Source: Lineolata rhizophorae (Eukaryota > Ascomycota > Dothideomycetes > Lineolatales > Lineolataceae). Taken from it: 64,000 bases of DNA. Below are positions 1 through 12,460 of this stretch, piece by piece. Position 1 is the first letter of the stretch. Each line of letters starts with the position of its first letter. The notes beneath the pieces are model-generated. The model was given only the letters and a program-made list of their open reading frames with translations, ran no database searches and was not told where the DNA came from. The position numbers and the translations under genes were made by a program. The stretch covers positions 186,001 through 250,000 of the forward strand of contig MU001678.1 of the NCBI GenBank assembly GCA_010093515.1, written 5' to 3'.

Positions 1-44
1 GCTTAACGATAATAATGAATCAAGTAGATGAAATAGAAACTTAC

Positions 45-807
45 CCGATCATGCGCTCGTACTGCTGTTGCCGGATATTCTCGGATACCCGACAGTCGAC
101 TTGGCCAGAGCTCAGGGTCATGGCCAGCGCTTCCGCCATGTCCGACTGAATTTGTGCGGGAATAGAAGGGTTCTTATTCGCGGGGCCAACCCATATATCG
201 GTCGCGCCTTTATGTTCGAACTCGCTCGTGCCAAGCTGGGCTAGCTCCGCCCCGGAAACTAGTGATAGCACCACATTTGTCGGAAACCGCTGCTCCAAAT
301 ACGACTCGACGCCTAACGTGTGTGTCGTGTTGATCAGGATGCATGTGTGCTGAGGAGAAACAACCGACTCAATCACTCCCGCGATATCGTATACGTCGGG
401 GAGCGCTTTTACGCAAAGAAGGACATAATCGAACGGTTGCTTCGCACTGCCTGCTGCGTCCTCTGGGCTTCGTACCACTGTAGCCGGCTTTGTTAGCCTA
501 GTCCACCCCAACGGAAAGACGAGTGGAAAGGGGGACCAATTGAGGAACATACCAGCGTGAGGTTTGAAGCGTTCGTTGCCAAACATTTTCGACCTGAGAA
601 GGCAATGGTTAGTCTGCCAGCAGTCTGCAATGCCAACCTGGAGCTTTCCTTGTTCACTTACTTGAACGAGATGCCATACTGGGCGACGCTATCATAGCCC
701 GACTTCCAGACGAGCGTGACATCGCAAGCATTGGTTGCTTGAAGTCGCCACGACAGGAATGCAGACACGGCATTTCCACCCACTATGCACACCGTTAGAT
801 CGGTCAT
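45..807 (-). CDS. Ketopantoate reductase-like protein (ApbA/PanE family), 3' part off window
   Basis: Probable NADPH-dependent 2-dehydropantoate 2-reductase family protein; in this family the enzyme makes pantoate for coenzyme A, but fungi carry many paralogues of unknown substrate. Exon 1 is 807-662 and exon 2 is 593-45, separated by a 68-nt intron with a GTAAGT donor and TCAG acceptor; the reading frame is kept (ISF-KSK-MFG). The N-terminus holds a Rossmann beta strand and glycine turn (VCIVGGNAVS), with Ser where the third Gly is usual. The central part has the family-like stretch DYVLLCVKALPD and a strand ending in LINTTHT. A donor (GTAAGT) at 44-39 shows that the gene continues beyond the left edge, so the C-terminal helical domain is missing here. 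The start ATG at 807 lies just before the Rossmann strand, as expected. The family is fairly sure, the substrate is unknown. Confidence 0.8.
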
Positions 808-2220
808 GGCAGGCGAAGGCGCCGGCAGAAAGCGGCAGAGAGCGAAGGGAGAGAGAAGGGAGGTGAGGTTGAGACGGAAGGAAAGTAACGGCCCGCAGAA
901 AGAAGCTAGGCCGGCGGGAAGGGAAGCGTGGGCAGGAGGATGATGTGAGAGAGCCGCGGGCGAATGGCCCAGAACCAAAGCGGCAGCAGACGTTGTGCAA
1001 GGCAGAGGTTCGCGTAGCGGACGGGGACGGGCAACGAGTGGACGACAGGGTCAGAGGAGGGCGAGGCGACAAACCTGAGAGGATGCGCAAGCGCGGCGTG
1101 GCTGGAGCCATCAGGGACGAGGCGGTCGGCGGACCACAGGCACGGCGTGCTTGATGCGGCTTGCGCAGGCTGGGACAAGCCAAAAAATGGCGTTTCTCGG
1201 GCCGGGCGACGCCAGATTGTGCGGACGTGAAACGGCTCTTGCAGAGTTTGGGGGGGAGGGGGGTTGCGGTGGCCGCAAGCAGAATTAGTTAATTAAGATA
1301 AGCGCGTGTGGTGAACGAGCGTGAAGGGCACGACGCGGGCGCGCGGGCGAGAGAGGGCGAGTCTCGTCGGCCGTCGCGCAGCAAGCGTGCAGCAGCAGCA
1401 GCGGGAGCGCCGTGTGAAGGCGGAGAGCCGTCTTGGGGCTGGGGGAACGAGCGGCGGGATGTGCGTGTGTGGAGAGTGTGTGTCGTGGGCGAAGGCGTCA
1501 GGGCGAGGAGCCGGCGTTGGTGGAGAGGACGCTTGACTGGCGGGCGGCGCCGGGCAGGGCAGGCGGCCGGACGCAGCAGCGAGCGCCGAGCGGCGAGGGC
1601 GGCTTTAGGCTCGGGGCGCGGGCGGGCGAACGCAGCAGTCGCCCGTCGCGCGCCCCCTCGCTCCTGCCCTCTCCCCTCTTCTCCCTGGCGGCCGTCTCGC
1701 TCGCTCCTCCCTCCGCTGCAGCCCCCTTGCCCTGCGCGGTAGCTTTCCACGCACTTCCCCCCTCCCCTCCCCCCTCCCGATACGTGGCCCGTCCGTTATT
1801 ATTGCTGTACGCGGCAATGTACACGGCACGACCCGCACATGTACGCACGTATCTACCTCCTGGCCCCCTTCCCGCCGGCCGTTTTAGAGCAGAGAACTGC
1901 GTCGGGTTGCCGGAGAGAACCCTTTTCCGCCGTCGACATTGCCTACGTCGGCACCCGGCGTCTGCGCCACGGACGCGCGGAGCGCCCCGTCGTGGGGCGG
2001 GCTACTACGTAGGTACGGGACCGGAAACCAACGACCGCACGTAGAACACACATACACGCAGGCGGTCTGCGCGACAAGCCGACAGCGCAAGCATCAGCAG
2101 CACCGCCAGACCCCATTTCCAACCGCGGAGCCTTGGCCACTTGGTGAGACATTTCGCCATCGTCGCGACGCGAGCGCGCGCACGCTGCCCGCCGCCTCCC
2201 GCAGATGCCGTGCCCATCTA

Positions 2221-2244
2221 TCGCTCGCTCGCTCGCTCGCTCGC
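2221..2244. repeat. (TCGC)6 microsatellite
   Basis: Six perfect copies of TCGC in tandem inside the GC-rich intergenic stretch. No coding frame needs it. Confidence 0.9.
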
Positions 2245-4138
2245 TGGAGTGGTGCGCGGGCTTTGCCGGGAGCCCTGGCGCAATGTTTCCCGGTCCTATA
2301 TCGCGGGCTGGAGTATCGCGCAATAAATAAACCACAACGAGCTGCATGGCCCGCGCCCAACGGTCAGTCAAACCTGATCCGCCTCTGCACGAAACCCTTC
2401 AGCGCCTCAAACAACCTCTTGCTTCCCCCCTCTCGACACTTCTACCATAGCACCGCGCAGCATGAACTTGTCCCTGGACGTGGGCCGCGCCTTGCGAGCC
2501 TTCCCGCCCGCTCGAGTCGTGTGCGGGCTGCCCAAGCCTGCAAGCCTGGTAAGGAACATGGCGGTAATTTATCGTACGCGGCAGATTGGCTCCCGCCCGG
2601 TCGGCCCCAATTGGCAATCTTGGTTCGGTTCCCTCTGTTGGGATGGACCGGGCCCTCCTGCCTTGATCTGCTGCCGCGCTCGCGTCCAGCCACACGGCTT
2701 TCGCTCGCTTGAGGGCAGCCTCAAGAAGAGCCATGTCTCGCAGTCAAATTGCATAGCCGGCGATGTCTTTTCTAGAAGAGTCAAGCGAGCGAACCTCTTT
2801 TCCCCGTTTGCCTCGTCGTCTCGCCAGTCACGTCCCCGGCAACGACTCAAAAGGATGGATTCAGGTGTCCGTGAGTTGTCCCAAGTGGAGAACCCAAGAA
2901 CCGCCGACAGTCGCGGCACCCCACAGCCAAGTCCGCTTGCAGCTGTACTATGTAGGCAGTTTTCGCACTCTCGAGCTCCAGCCTGCGTGCCATGCGCACA
3001 CACCTCCGTTTGCGAAGAATGCCAATTGCGCGCGCCGCACAGCCCACCTGCTCCCAGCAGGTACTTGGGTACCTATCTATCGTGCTGACTCCGTCCGGGA
3101 GCTCCGTTGGGCCGCCCACTGCCGTACCCATATCGCGAGGCCAACGCGCAACCCCGGCACTGCGCGGCCTTCGCTCCACCGGGGCAATTGGGTGGTCAGG
3201 GAGGGGGGGGTTTTGGCGGACATCCCCAAAGGAGCTGGAGACACGCACGGCGCACGGCGAGCGGCGACGAGACTTCCACGGCCTCGTTGGAAGCTGCAAA
3301 GCGCACGCCGCAGCTCGAGGGGGGCAGCGGCGACGAAAAGCACCCACAGCTTCGGGGTGTGCTCTGCTCGCCAAGCTCGGGAGCGGGGCGCCACGCCGCC
3401 GGCGGGCAGGCGCGTCACCCGGCTCGGCCAACTCGCCCGATCGCCGGCGGCGCCAGGCTCGCGCGGGCGGTGACGTGAGATCCCTCCGCCGGCGACGGGG
3501 GAGCGTGCGGTGGGCGGCCCGCCGTCGGCGTCCTCGGCGCTGCCTGCCCCGGTCCCAGGAACTCTCTCGCGAAAACAAAAATAAAGAAAGAGCCCCAGTC
3601 GCAGACACAGGCTTCCTTCTGGTTTAGAATGCGAGCGTATCCGGGCGCCGCATCGGGCATGGCGTCGGATGAGGATTCCTGCGCGGCCCTCTTGCTCGCT
3701 CCCATGTGCTGCTCTGCCAAATTGCCCGCAATAACTTTAAACTGGGGCCAAAGGGCCGCTAGCTCGGCACGGGATGTGCCACCGCATGGTCCACATAACA
3801 AGCCCCCCTTTTTCTTTCTGCATTCGGCCCGCAGCATGTCCAACTCGTCATCCAGGATGACGCCGTTAGATTACGAGCCTCACTCCGGTCCGGTCCGTAA
3901 CAGTGCTTCTGTCCTGAGTTCCTTTCTGGTCCCGCTCTTCGCTTTCACGCTCTCATAGTCGTTTTTGTTTCCGGCTTCGTTATCCTTTCTGAGAGACTTT
4001 CAACGCCTTGCCCCCAGGATAGGCAGGGTTCCCGACCGGAGTGTAGCGCGGAAGGACCCCTCCCAGCCCCAATTGGTCGCTCGAAAATACAAGAATAGAT
4101 CAAGGGGGGTCCGGAGGCGGGAAGCTCTAGATAGGCGC

Positions 4139-4190
4139 ACATACCTACCTACGTACTACGTAGTACTCCGTACGTATGTATGTACCTACA
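4139..4190. repeat. TACGTA/TATG-rich palindromic cluster
   Basis: A short stretch made almost only of TACC, TACG and TATG steps. It contains a perfect 14-bp palindrome, GTACTAC/GTAGTAC at 4153-4166, overlapping a TACTCCGTA motif at 4164-4172. A looser relative lies near 7275-7312. It could fold as a cruciform or be a slippage product; function unknown. Confidence 0.7.
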
Positions 4191-4500
4191 CGGCAGGTGC
4201 GCCACCCCCCGACCCCCCGGTCCCCGGGCGTTACCGCTGACTGGGGCTGTTCTTGGACAGGGTTCTCTGCCTTGGTTGTTCGCCCGCGGCCTGCCGATCG
4301 ACATCATCGCCGCCGGCCAGAGCTTACTTTTCCCTCGTCGCCTCCGCCTCTCCCAGCGCGATGGGCAATCGCCCCATCCTTCGGGACAACGCCCGCGGGA
4401 CCCTGGCGGTCCCGCGGCCGATATGCGAGTCTCTGACCGAGGCGAAATCTCGCTTGTGCGCCTCCATCGTGGATGACAGGGACACATTCGCGAGCACCGC

Positions 4501-7500
4501 CCCATTGAAGGTCTTTGAGCGGCGGCGGCGGCGACGATTGCGGAGCGAGAAGCAGAGAGAAGCGTCAATCGCGACCGGCAGCTCGAGCTCCCGGTGGCGA
4601 GCTAGGACCCCGCATATTGCTGACTCGCCTGTACGCCCAATCCCACGTTGTTGGGGGAGCTCTCTGGTCGAGTGCCCTGAAAACGGTCCGGCGCACTGGG
4701 AGCCGTTTAGATTTCGAATTCCACGTAGAAGTCAAGGGGCAAGTTTTCTCTGCCAAATATGCAGATAATTGAACCATGTACGGCGTACTGGGTGCCTAGG
4801 CACCCTACACCCCTTGCGAAACAAATGTTTCCGAAACTCCACGACAGCACGAAAGGTACCAATGCGCAAATGCCATGTCGCCTGCATATTCTCCAGTTCT
4901 CACGCGTATCGATATTGAAGGGTGCAGGGTCGTATTTGGCAAAAGAAAAGAGATAAAGACGTCGTAATTTGGGTGTTCCTGGGAAGCATCCCTGCCACCT
5001 TGACCAAGATCCCCCCCAGCTTGTTAGAAGAAATGATACCGCAGCCATCTCCGAAAATGGTCCGCGCGCTTTGCGATACGGCGTTTAGGCAATTGAAAAC
5101 GGGACTTTTACAATCCGGTGAGCTGATTTCCAGCTCCTCGAGGTACCTCCCCATTCTGCCGGAAGCCCGACATCTCACTGGTACTAGGGTGAAAGCGTGT
5201 CGGCGGGAGTGAAGACGCAGCCTTCCGTCGAGCACGCTCGTGGTACTTCCCGGCGATGCGGCTCCGACCCACTCCACTCTTTCTGACTTGTGGCACCGCG
5301 CCCAGAGCGTGCCATTTGCAACACGGCGAGACGGCGAACTGGCATGTCTAATTTCGACGCGCTCTTGGCTGCCGTCATGTCCCACGTTGGCCGAAACACC
5401 CAGAGCGAAGCGAGCGCCAGAGGAGCGTCCGGGGCGCAACGCTGGCCGGGCCACGCTAGGATTTCGAACGGTTGCGAAAACGGTGTCGGCCTGTTTTCTT
5501 ACCGCACGTTGCAATTCGCGTCAGGGGCTCTGCTGTAGGTAGGCACGCGCGAACCGCGCCGCGGGAGGTGCTGCAGCAGCCGTTATCTTATTGAGTTGTG
5601 GGACTCGCGGTGCAGCGCTCAAAGGTTCGGTGAATTGTTTCACTTTCAGTCGAACTGCGCGTCGACCTGACCATCGAGTGATCTACGATGCTAGCCATTA
5701 TTGGGGGCAGCAGCAAAGGCCACACTCGAGTCCCCTCCCTTACAATCTGGGCGACAAGAATCTAAAAACTCACTCCCTATCGTGAAAATAAAGTTTCAAA
5801 TTGCCATTTCCGGCCTTTTGGCTTCAGAGACCCTGCTTCTGCGATCTGAGACAAGAACATGACAAGTGTGCGAGTGGCGCCCACGAATCCGGACATCCAA
5901 AACCGCTATAGGCTGTTGTTCTTCGCACACGATGCCCAAAGGGCTGGATCCGAGCATCGTGCACCCCCTTGAGGCATCACGCAGCCTTCCGTCTCTCATG
6001 ATTCAGTGATCTGCCGCTGGCACTTCGACCACCCAAGAAAAACGTGGCGGCCCTTGAATGATGAAAGGGCAGCGCTGTGGCAGCCACCGTCGCGGGCGCG
6101 ACGCCCTGAGAGCGGCCGCCGCTCTCAGCGCCTAGGATTAGTGAGTGGGACGACTACCGAACTTCCCGCCGGCCGCGGTCGAGCAGCCGCCTCCAGTCGG
6201 CGGGAGGCTTTCTCGCTGCCGGTTCGCGGATTCAGGGACGGCGCCGGACTTCCAACTAGAAACGGGACGGATCGTAAAGGGGAATTCGACACCTCCAATA
6301 CGGCGGCGAACAAATCAGGACCAGTGATGTGCGGAGTACGATGTTGCCCTTATCGAGATGCGGCGCTTTCGAACACGACCCCCTATCCAATCCCGGTTGT
6401 CCATCTCCGGTCGATAGCGCATGCTGCTAGTTTTAGCCCGTTCCTTCTTCTCCGGCACCAGCTCCGTGCCCTAGGCTAGTGACAAACGAACATGTCCTAA
6501 TGCGGGATATCCAGCCTAGCTTTATTGGGATTTGACTGGCCTTGTGGGTCTTATTGGCTGCGCACAAAAAGAACGATCTGGAAGCGGCAGCGTCCGGCGG
6601 CAGGCCTTTTTGTTGATTCGACGTCTAGAAGAGCACCGTTGGCAAAGCGGAACGGTTTCATTGATGCTGAACAATTGGCACACACATAGCAACGACGGTT
6701 TTGCCGTGCCGTTTGTCATTTTTCATCCAACCTTTTCGTATCTAGCTAGTGTCATCATGATCCACGTGCTTATGTATATCTAATGTACATTCTTTATTTA
6801 CATGACAGAACCGATCTGCCCTTAAAGGGATTTGCACATGGAACATCACGCCCCGGCGCACGACTAAGTTCAGTAGCGTGTCCCCCTGACGCGTTGCGAC
6901 GCCTGCCTTCGGGCGTGGCTAGTGAGGAGACGGTCGGGTGCGGAGAATTCCGGCGTCCCAAACCGCGCGGCCAGACGCCCTCCCCTCCACTCAAAGGTTC
7001 CCGCTCAAAATGGTGGAGGCTAGCCGATTTGAACTCCCGCACATACAATTGCTCAGACCTATCAGCTCATTTCTTAGCGTCAATTTCACCGCGTCCATGG
7101 CGAGTTCGCGCCACGCATCCGGCCGCTCCCGGACGCTAGGCGAGGTCCAACTGGGATGAGGGAGAATGGAAGTGGATGCACCTCCGCGATGGCGGCCCCA
7201 ACTCCCTTGTTGGACAAGGTGCTCAAGCACCCCGCCACTGACGCACACTGTTGCTGTTGTCGTGAAAAGGGCACATGCGTATGTACTATGTATGTACGTA
7301 TGTACATACACTGCACTTGCGTTAGGGCTAGAAGGAGGTCTATGCGTCCTCGATGGGTGAGCACTGGGGCGGGCCTGGCCCGTGGGGCAAAAGACCGCGA
7401 TCTCGCCAATTCGCACGAACTGACGGCAAATCCCCGCAATGATTGCCATCACAGCCACAATGAGATCGTCTCCAGAAGGGCAAAAAAACATGGGGATGCT

Positions 7501-9744
7501 CAAAAAGTTGCGCGTCTTCACTGAACGCCTCCGCTCTGAGTCGCTGCGACGCGCATGCGAAATGTCCTCCTGCATCTCTGATTTCTCGCCGGTCGCTCCA
7601 CTCGGTCACTCATCGCTCCGCGCAATGCCGCGCAAAGCACGAAGTGCTCGACTATGTTTTGCGTGATTGGTGGTTCTTGCTTGGCCACGCTGACAAGGCC
7701 AGAAAAGACCCTGGCTAACAGTGGACGCCGAACCTCAACTCAGTGCCTCCTGCCTTATGTTCTGCACTCGTGCTATGTGGTCACGGCAAGATTTTCCGTC
7801 AACGAATGCAGACTGGGGGTCACACCCCCTATGCCGAACTCCGGTATTCTCGACCTACGTACGGAGTACTCAAGTGATGTTTCGGGCGTCCAAAGGCATG
7901 GCAAAGTGGTTGTCGAAGCGAGATTGTCATGAGCTGCGATCCCGGATGCACATCAATCGGCAATACGAAACCGGCCCCCCTAAAGGATCCCGCCACCAGG
8001 ACTCGCGCCCCCGATGGTGATTCGGTTGGATTGACGTTTTGGATTGGGATTCTTCGCCAGGGCGGATTCGAGGCTCGGATGGGCGAAATGCTTTGAAATG
8101 CCATCCTGAGCAAATATCCGATGAATCAAGCTTGCGGCTCAGCTCTCTCTCTCCCCAGAAAATTCCCGCGGGTGTGGGGTGGGTGGCGGGTACGAGCCTA
8201 GTGCGGTTTTACTTACATGCCGAACAGCAACGGCAGACATCAAAAGGCAGCATTTCAAGGCTATCCGCTCGCGGTTGAAGTGGCTCGATTGGTTACAATT
8301 GCCTATTCACTGCCTATTTATATCTCCAACCAAACGCCACACCCGCAAGCCAAGCCTTATATCCCAGGGCTACGGTATGCCAACGAGGAAATTGAACAAC
8401 TCAACCTCATCAAGCACTATGCGCATTTGCCATCCACACCATCGCCAACCAAAAACAATTCAACATATAGCACACGAGCTATTATCTACTACATGCATAC
8501 GTGCGTTTCAAACAGCAACAGACCGCACACTCCTTCCCCAGTAATCTCATCCCCGAGCTACGACCTCAAACATCTCCCCATCGACTTTCCAAGTTTTGCC
8601 TTCCCCCGTCCTGCGGGTTGCCACTTTACACATCCCAAGAGTTCATGACCAAGCCGCCCCATCCTTCCCGCCTTGGCCACGGGCGGCCTTGTCCGAGCGC
8701 TTCGCCCTCCTGCCAAACGTGTGCCGGGTGCGCGACCAACGAAGTCGCAACTCGCAAGCGACGTCTGCATCCCCATCCTTCGTACCTACCTTAGCAGCCG
8801 TAACCCCCCATGTCCAAACCCTACCCCTAGCCTCCAGGCCCTCGGATCTACCTACACACTGAGGCACACGCGATTAGGGCGCGCGGAGCATGCCCTGCGG
8901 CAAGGAAAAAAGACCCTCGAGTCGCCTCCCGACCCTTTCGTTATCTCCGCAAACGATCAATCACGCCGAACCAGCAACTCGGAAAGAAAAGGAGGGAGGG
9001 CCCGCACCCCCCCTCTTCCCGCGTCCGGCCCTGAAAAGCGGAAAACTGGGAAACCGGGTATGGTGGCGTCCCAGTCCCATTAATAGATGTATGTTAATCC
9101 GGCTCTCCGTACCAAGCAAAGGGCGAACATGGGATTGTTGGCGCGACTGGGGATGGCATTCTTGAAATTACCTACCCGGTGCCGCGCGCTTCGGTCCCCG
9201 GCTACTGCACTTGCTCTCTGGTAGCATCCCTCCTGTAGGCTCCCCGGACCCTTGGGGAGAACGGAGATGAACTATGACCAAGCATTGGGACATGGGTCTC
9301 CGACCTTGCGTCTGGTCCTTCGAAGCCGACATATCGGCGACCAGGCATCGTACATACTACTTGTATTGGCACAACCGACTGCGGTGTACAAGCCGTGATC
9401 GATAGAAATTTGGAAAAGCCCTTTTTACTTCACTACATAGTGAGCAAACTGACCATGCAGCAACACCTGATCTCGCAAATCAAAGCTAGCCACTTTTAAG
9501 GAAGGCAAACCTCCGGAGCTGTTTTCACTGTTGCTTGTAACCCTAGAGTACAGGCCCGGAGAACTGAAGAATACCAACCAAAACCCCGAAAGAAAACCTA
9601 GAGCCTTCAGTTATTGTTCAGAGAGCAAACGCCCAGCTATTCCCATTTTGAAACCAGAACAGCTCACAATAGAACCCTTGGCCCTCCTTCCGACTGCTGA
9701 ACAAAACAATCGGCATCCAGCATACATCGAATCTCGCATGAGAC
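4501..9744. other. Intergenic stretch, no supported gene
   Basis: Moderate GC content, with many short open frames but none with a recognisable domain, codon bias or splice signals joining it to a longer frame. A tRNA-like B-box fragment lies near 7013-7045 on the minus strand, without a matching acceptor stem. A TACGGAGTA motif lies at 7860-7868. About 8300-8900 is C- and A-rich, like some fungal leaders, but no downstream gene on the plus strand uses it. Confidence 0.55.
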
Positions 9745-11932
9745 TTAGTTGGCCATGTAGGTGCTGGGGTCGATACCGCCCTCCGGGAATTCACTAAGAT
9801 GAACGGTTAGCAATCTTAGTTTTACAATCAACATCAGCATCCGTCCGAAGCCAACTTACGGCAAAGCCACCTCGAAACGCTTCTCAATGTCATTGAGCAC
9901 ATTCTGGTCGGCCTCAGAGCTGACGAATGAGATCGACAGACCCTTCGTGCCAAAACGACCAGCACGGCCGACGCGATGAAGGTAGCTATCAGCGTCGGCG
10001 GGAAGGTCGTAGTTGATGGCCAGATTGATGCGCTCGATATCGATACCGCGACCAAAAACGTCGGTCGCAACGCAAATACGCTTGTTGAACTCTTTGAATT
10101 CGCGGTAGCGCTTGATGCTATTCGTAGCCGTTAGACGACACTCCAAACATTCTAGCGCGCAGTAAGTTGACAAAATTTGAAGGGGCCGGTGTCATAACAG
10201 GACTTACCGCTCTTCCTGGCCCACACCCGAATGGACAGCAATAGACGGGAAGTTGCACTCGCGGAGCAACTTGTCAAGCTCGGTGGCACGGAGAGTGCTC
10301 TTCACGAAAATAATGACCTGGTTGAATTCAAGGCTGTCAAGCAGGTCATTCAATTTGCGATTCTTCTCGCCCTCGCTTAACTTGATGTAGTATTGCTGAA
10401 GGCCATGCAGCGTAAGTTTGGCTTCGTCGTCGACAAAAATCTCGAGGGGAGACTGCATGAACTTTCTGCAAAGGGGGCGTGTCTCTTGCGAGAGGGTGGC
10501 GCTGAACATCATAACTTGCTTTTGGGTCGGGGTAGCGCGGAAGATCTCTTGCACATCGCGGCGCATATCTATTTTCCATCTGTGAGCCACATAACAGTCC
10601 CTTTACCAGTTATGATGAGAGGTAATTACCGATCTGATCGAGCATTTTGTCGCATTCATCGAGGACGAAGCGCTGAATGCTTCCAAGGCGAAGCTTCTTG
10701 TCACGAACCAAAGCGTTCAGGCGCCCAGGGGTCCCCACAATGATATGAGGATGGGTGTCCTTGTTGGCAAGCACCTCAATATCCTTCTGCATGGGAGTTC
10801 CGCCGTAGAAAACAGCCGTCTTGATCTCAGGGAGATATTTGCTGAAGCGCGCGTACTCGTTCTTGATCTGGTAAGCCAACTCGCGTGTGTGGCACATGAC
10901 GAGAACAGATGTCTCGCCAGCGACCGGCTCAATCTGCTGAAGGGTTGCAAGAACAAAAACAGCTGTCTTGCCAAGACCAGACTTGGCTTGGCAGAGAACG
11001 TCGGTTCCGAGGATGGCCTGAGGAATGCAGAGTTGCTGAACTGTGTTTGTGAACCGAGGTTAGAACGCCTCAATCGATGTGTATGTATGGCAAAGAACTC
11101 GAGCGTCGCGTCCATCCATCCCACGGTAAGCCGAGCGACATTAGAAGAGCAATCCTGGAAGGTCCCGCAACTCAAGCCACAAGCAATAGGCAATTCGCTC
11201 CTCCCACAAACGCAGCATAGTAAAGCATGCAATGTGCGGCCCGGGAAGTCTCTCTTAACTTTTACGTATCCTCCACATAAGCCCAAGAAAGACGATGATC
11301 TCGAATATCAAAGCTCGCCTTTCAGCGACGGCTTCACAGATTGCTCCATATTCCAGAAGCATGAACAGCAAGGGCTGTTTGAATATCGAGGCTTTCTTGT
11401 GACGAGCAGATTCGCCAGTGGCTTCCAAATCGCGGAGAAAACCGGTCGATCGGTTTTTTTTTTTTGCCTCAGCCCTTCGGACATGCCGGTTTACTTCAGC
11501 CTCAACGCCAAGTTCATCGAGACTTCCTCGGGCGCGCACCCGCAAGCGACATGTAATAATAACGAATTTGCCATTTCTTTAACCGGATAGGCTCCCGCGG
11601 AGATGGACGGACGCTTTCTCTTAGGAGGGAAGGATGGACGTGAAGGACTTAAGAGCTTTTAAGTATGACTAACCCTCCGAAGGATGCTCGAATCCGCAGT
11701 CGGTAATGGCGCGCAGGAGCTCCGGCTTGAGCAAGAAGTCCCTAAAGGTGGTCGAGTGGATGCCGACATAGCTGCCCTTGGCGCTCTCCGCACCGGGTCC
11801 GGAAACTGTTAAGTCGCCCTTCTTCTGATCGCCGTTGGAGGCGGCGGCCGCGCCGGCGGCCGCGCCGGCGCCCTTGTCGGTGGTTTGGAGCTCATCGTCC
11901 GAGTAATCGATCAAATCCTCCTCGTGGGACAT
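9745..11932 (-). CDS. sub2: ATP-dependent RNA helicase SUB2 (UAP56/DDX39B orthologue)
   Basis: DEAD-box helicase of the TREX complex, acting in spliceosome assembly and mRNA export in the nucleus. Five exons: 11932-11674, 11040-10630, 10568-10208, 10117-9860, 9793-9745; they total 1338 nt, 445 residues, the usual length. Visible motifs: Walker A AKSGLGKT at about 105-112, GGTP, TPGRL, the family-specific DECD box at about 214-217, SAT, and HRVGRAGR near the C-terminus, which ends [10 protein letters not shown]. The acidic N-terminus ([11 protein letters not shown]) is typical. The start ATG at 11932 matches the family N-terminus. Intron 1 is 633 nt, far longer than the other introns (61-90 nt). 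The gene is divergent to rpr2. Identification is very secure. Confidence 0.97.
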
Positions 11933-12460
11933 CGTTGCTATGGTTTTCGGGTTACGTTTGAAAGTGGTTGGTGATGAGGCACGAAGACGCGATGGGCGCG
12001 ACGGGTGCGAGGAGCGCGGTAGACGCTGCGAACAGCAGAGGTGTGTCGGAGGAATGCGTGAGCTAGGTAGCTCTAACGCAGAAGGGAAAGCAAGCAGTCG
12101 GCACGCGGTTGCTGAGGGTGATTGGAGTTTGTCGACGCGGTGAAGGAGAGATGAAAGGAAGACAGAAGGCGGGGGTCGTTGCAAAGGAAGAGGCAGAAGG
12201 TCGAAAAGCGCCGCGGCGGCGCGGCGAACCGCAGGCTGCAAACAGGCGGCTGAACCGACGGCGCTAACATTGTCACGTGATGCTAACATTGCCTTCCGCG
12301 CCTTCTTAGGTCAAGCTGCCGCTCGCTTAGTAACGTTGCTACTCTAGGAAAAAACCTAGTAACGACCACGACCGGTGGCGCTTTGCTTTCGAGATCTTCA
12401 CTTTCTTATATTGCCAGTTTTACGTTGCTCCTACCGTACTATCAGTGAGATCTATTCGTA
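11933..12460. promoter_or_regulatory. Divergent promoter region of sub2 and rpr2
   Basis: The 528 bp between two head-to-head start codons must carry both promoters. A CACGTGA E-box-like core lies at about 12274-12280. The half next to sub2 is GC-rich and the rpr2 half AT-richer. Confidence 0.6.

Larger units (their letters stand above)
808..4500. other. GC-rich low-complexity stretch, no supported gene
   Basis: Upstream of the reductase gene. The sequence is strongly GC-rich, with purine- and pyrimidine-biased tracts (for example a CT-rich run around 1660-1790). Open frames exist in all six phases but their translations are Arg/Pro/Ala-rich, overlap on both strands and show no domain or splice pattern, so I treat them as by-products of base composition. 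It may hold promoter or long leader sequence; I see no RNA gene. Confidence 0.6.

Noticed and set aside
900-4500. Many overlapping long frames on both strands, including 200-250 codon frames
   Set aside because: Composition is GC-rich; translations are Arg/Pro/Ala-rich, overlap in several frames and show no domains or linked splice sites.
7013-7100. tRNA gene on the minus strand near 7 kb
   Set aside because: A B-box-like GAGTTCAAATC is present but T-stem, D-stem and acceptor do not pair.
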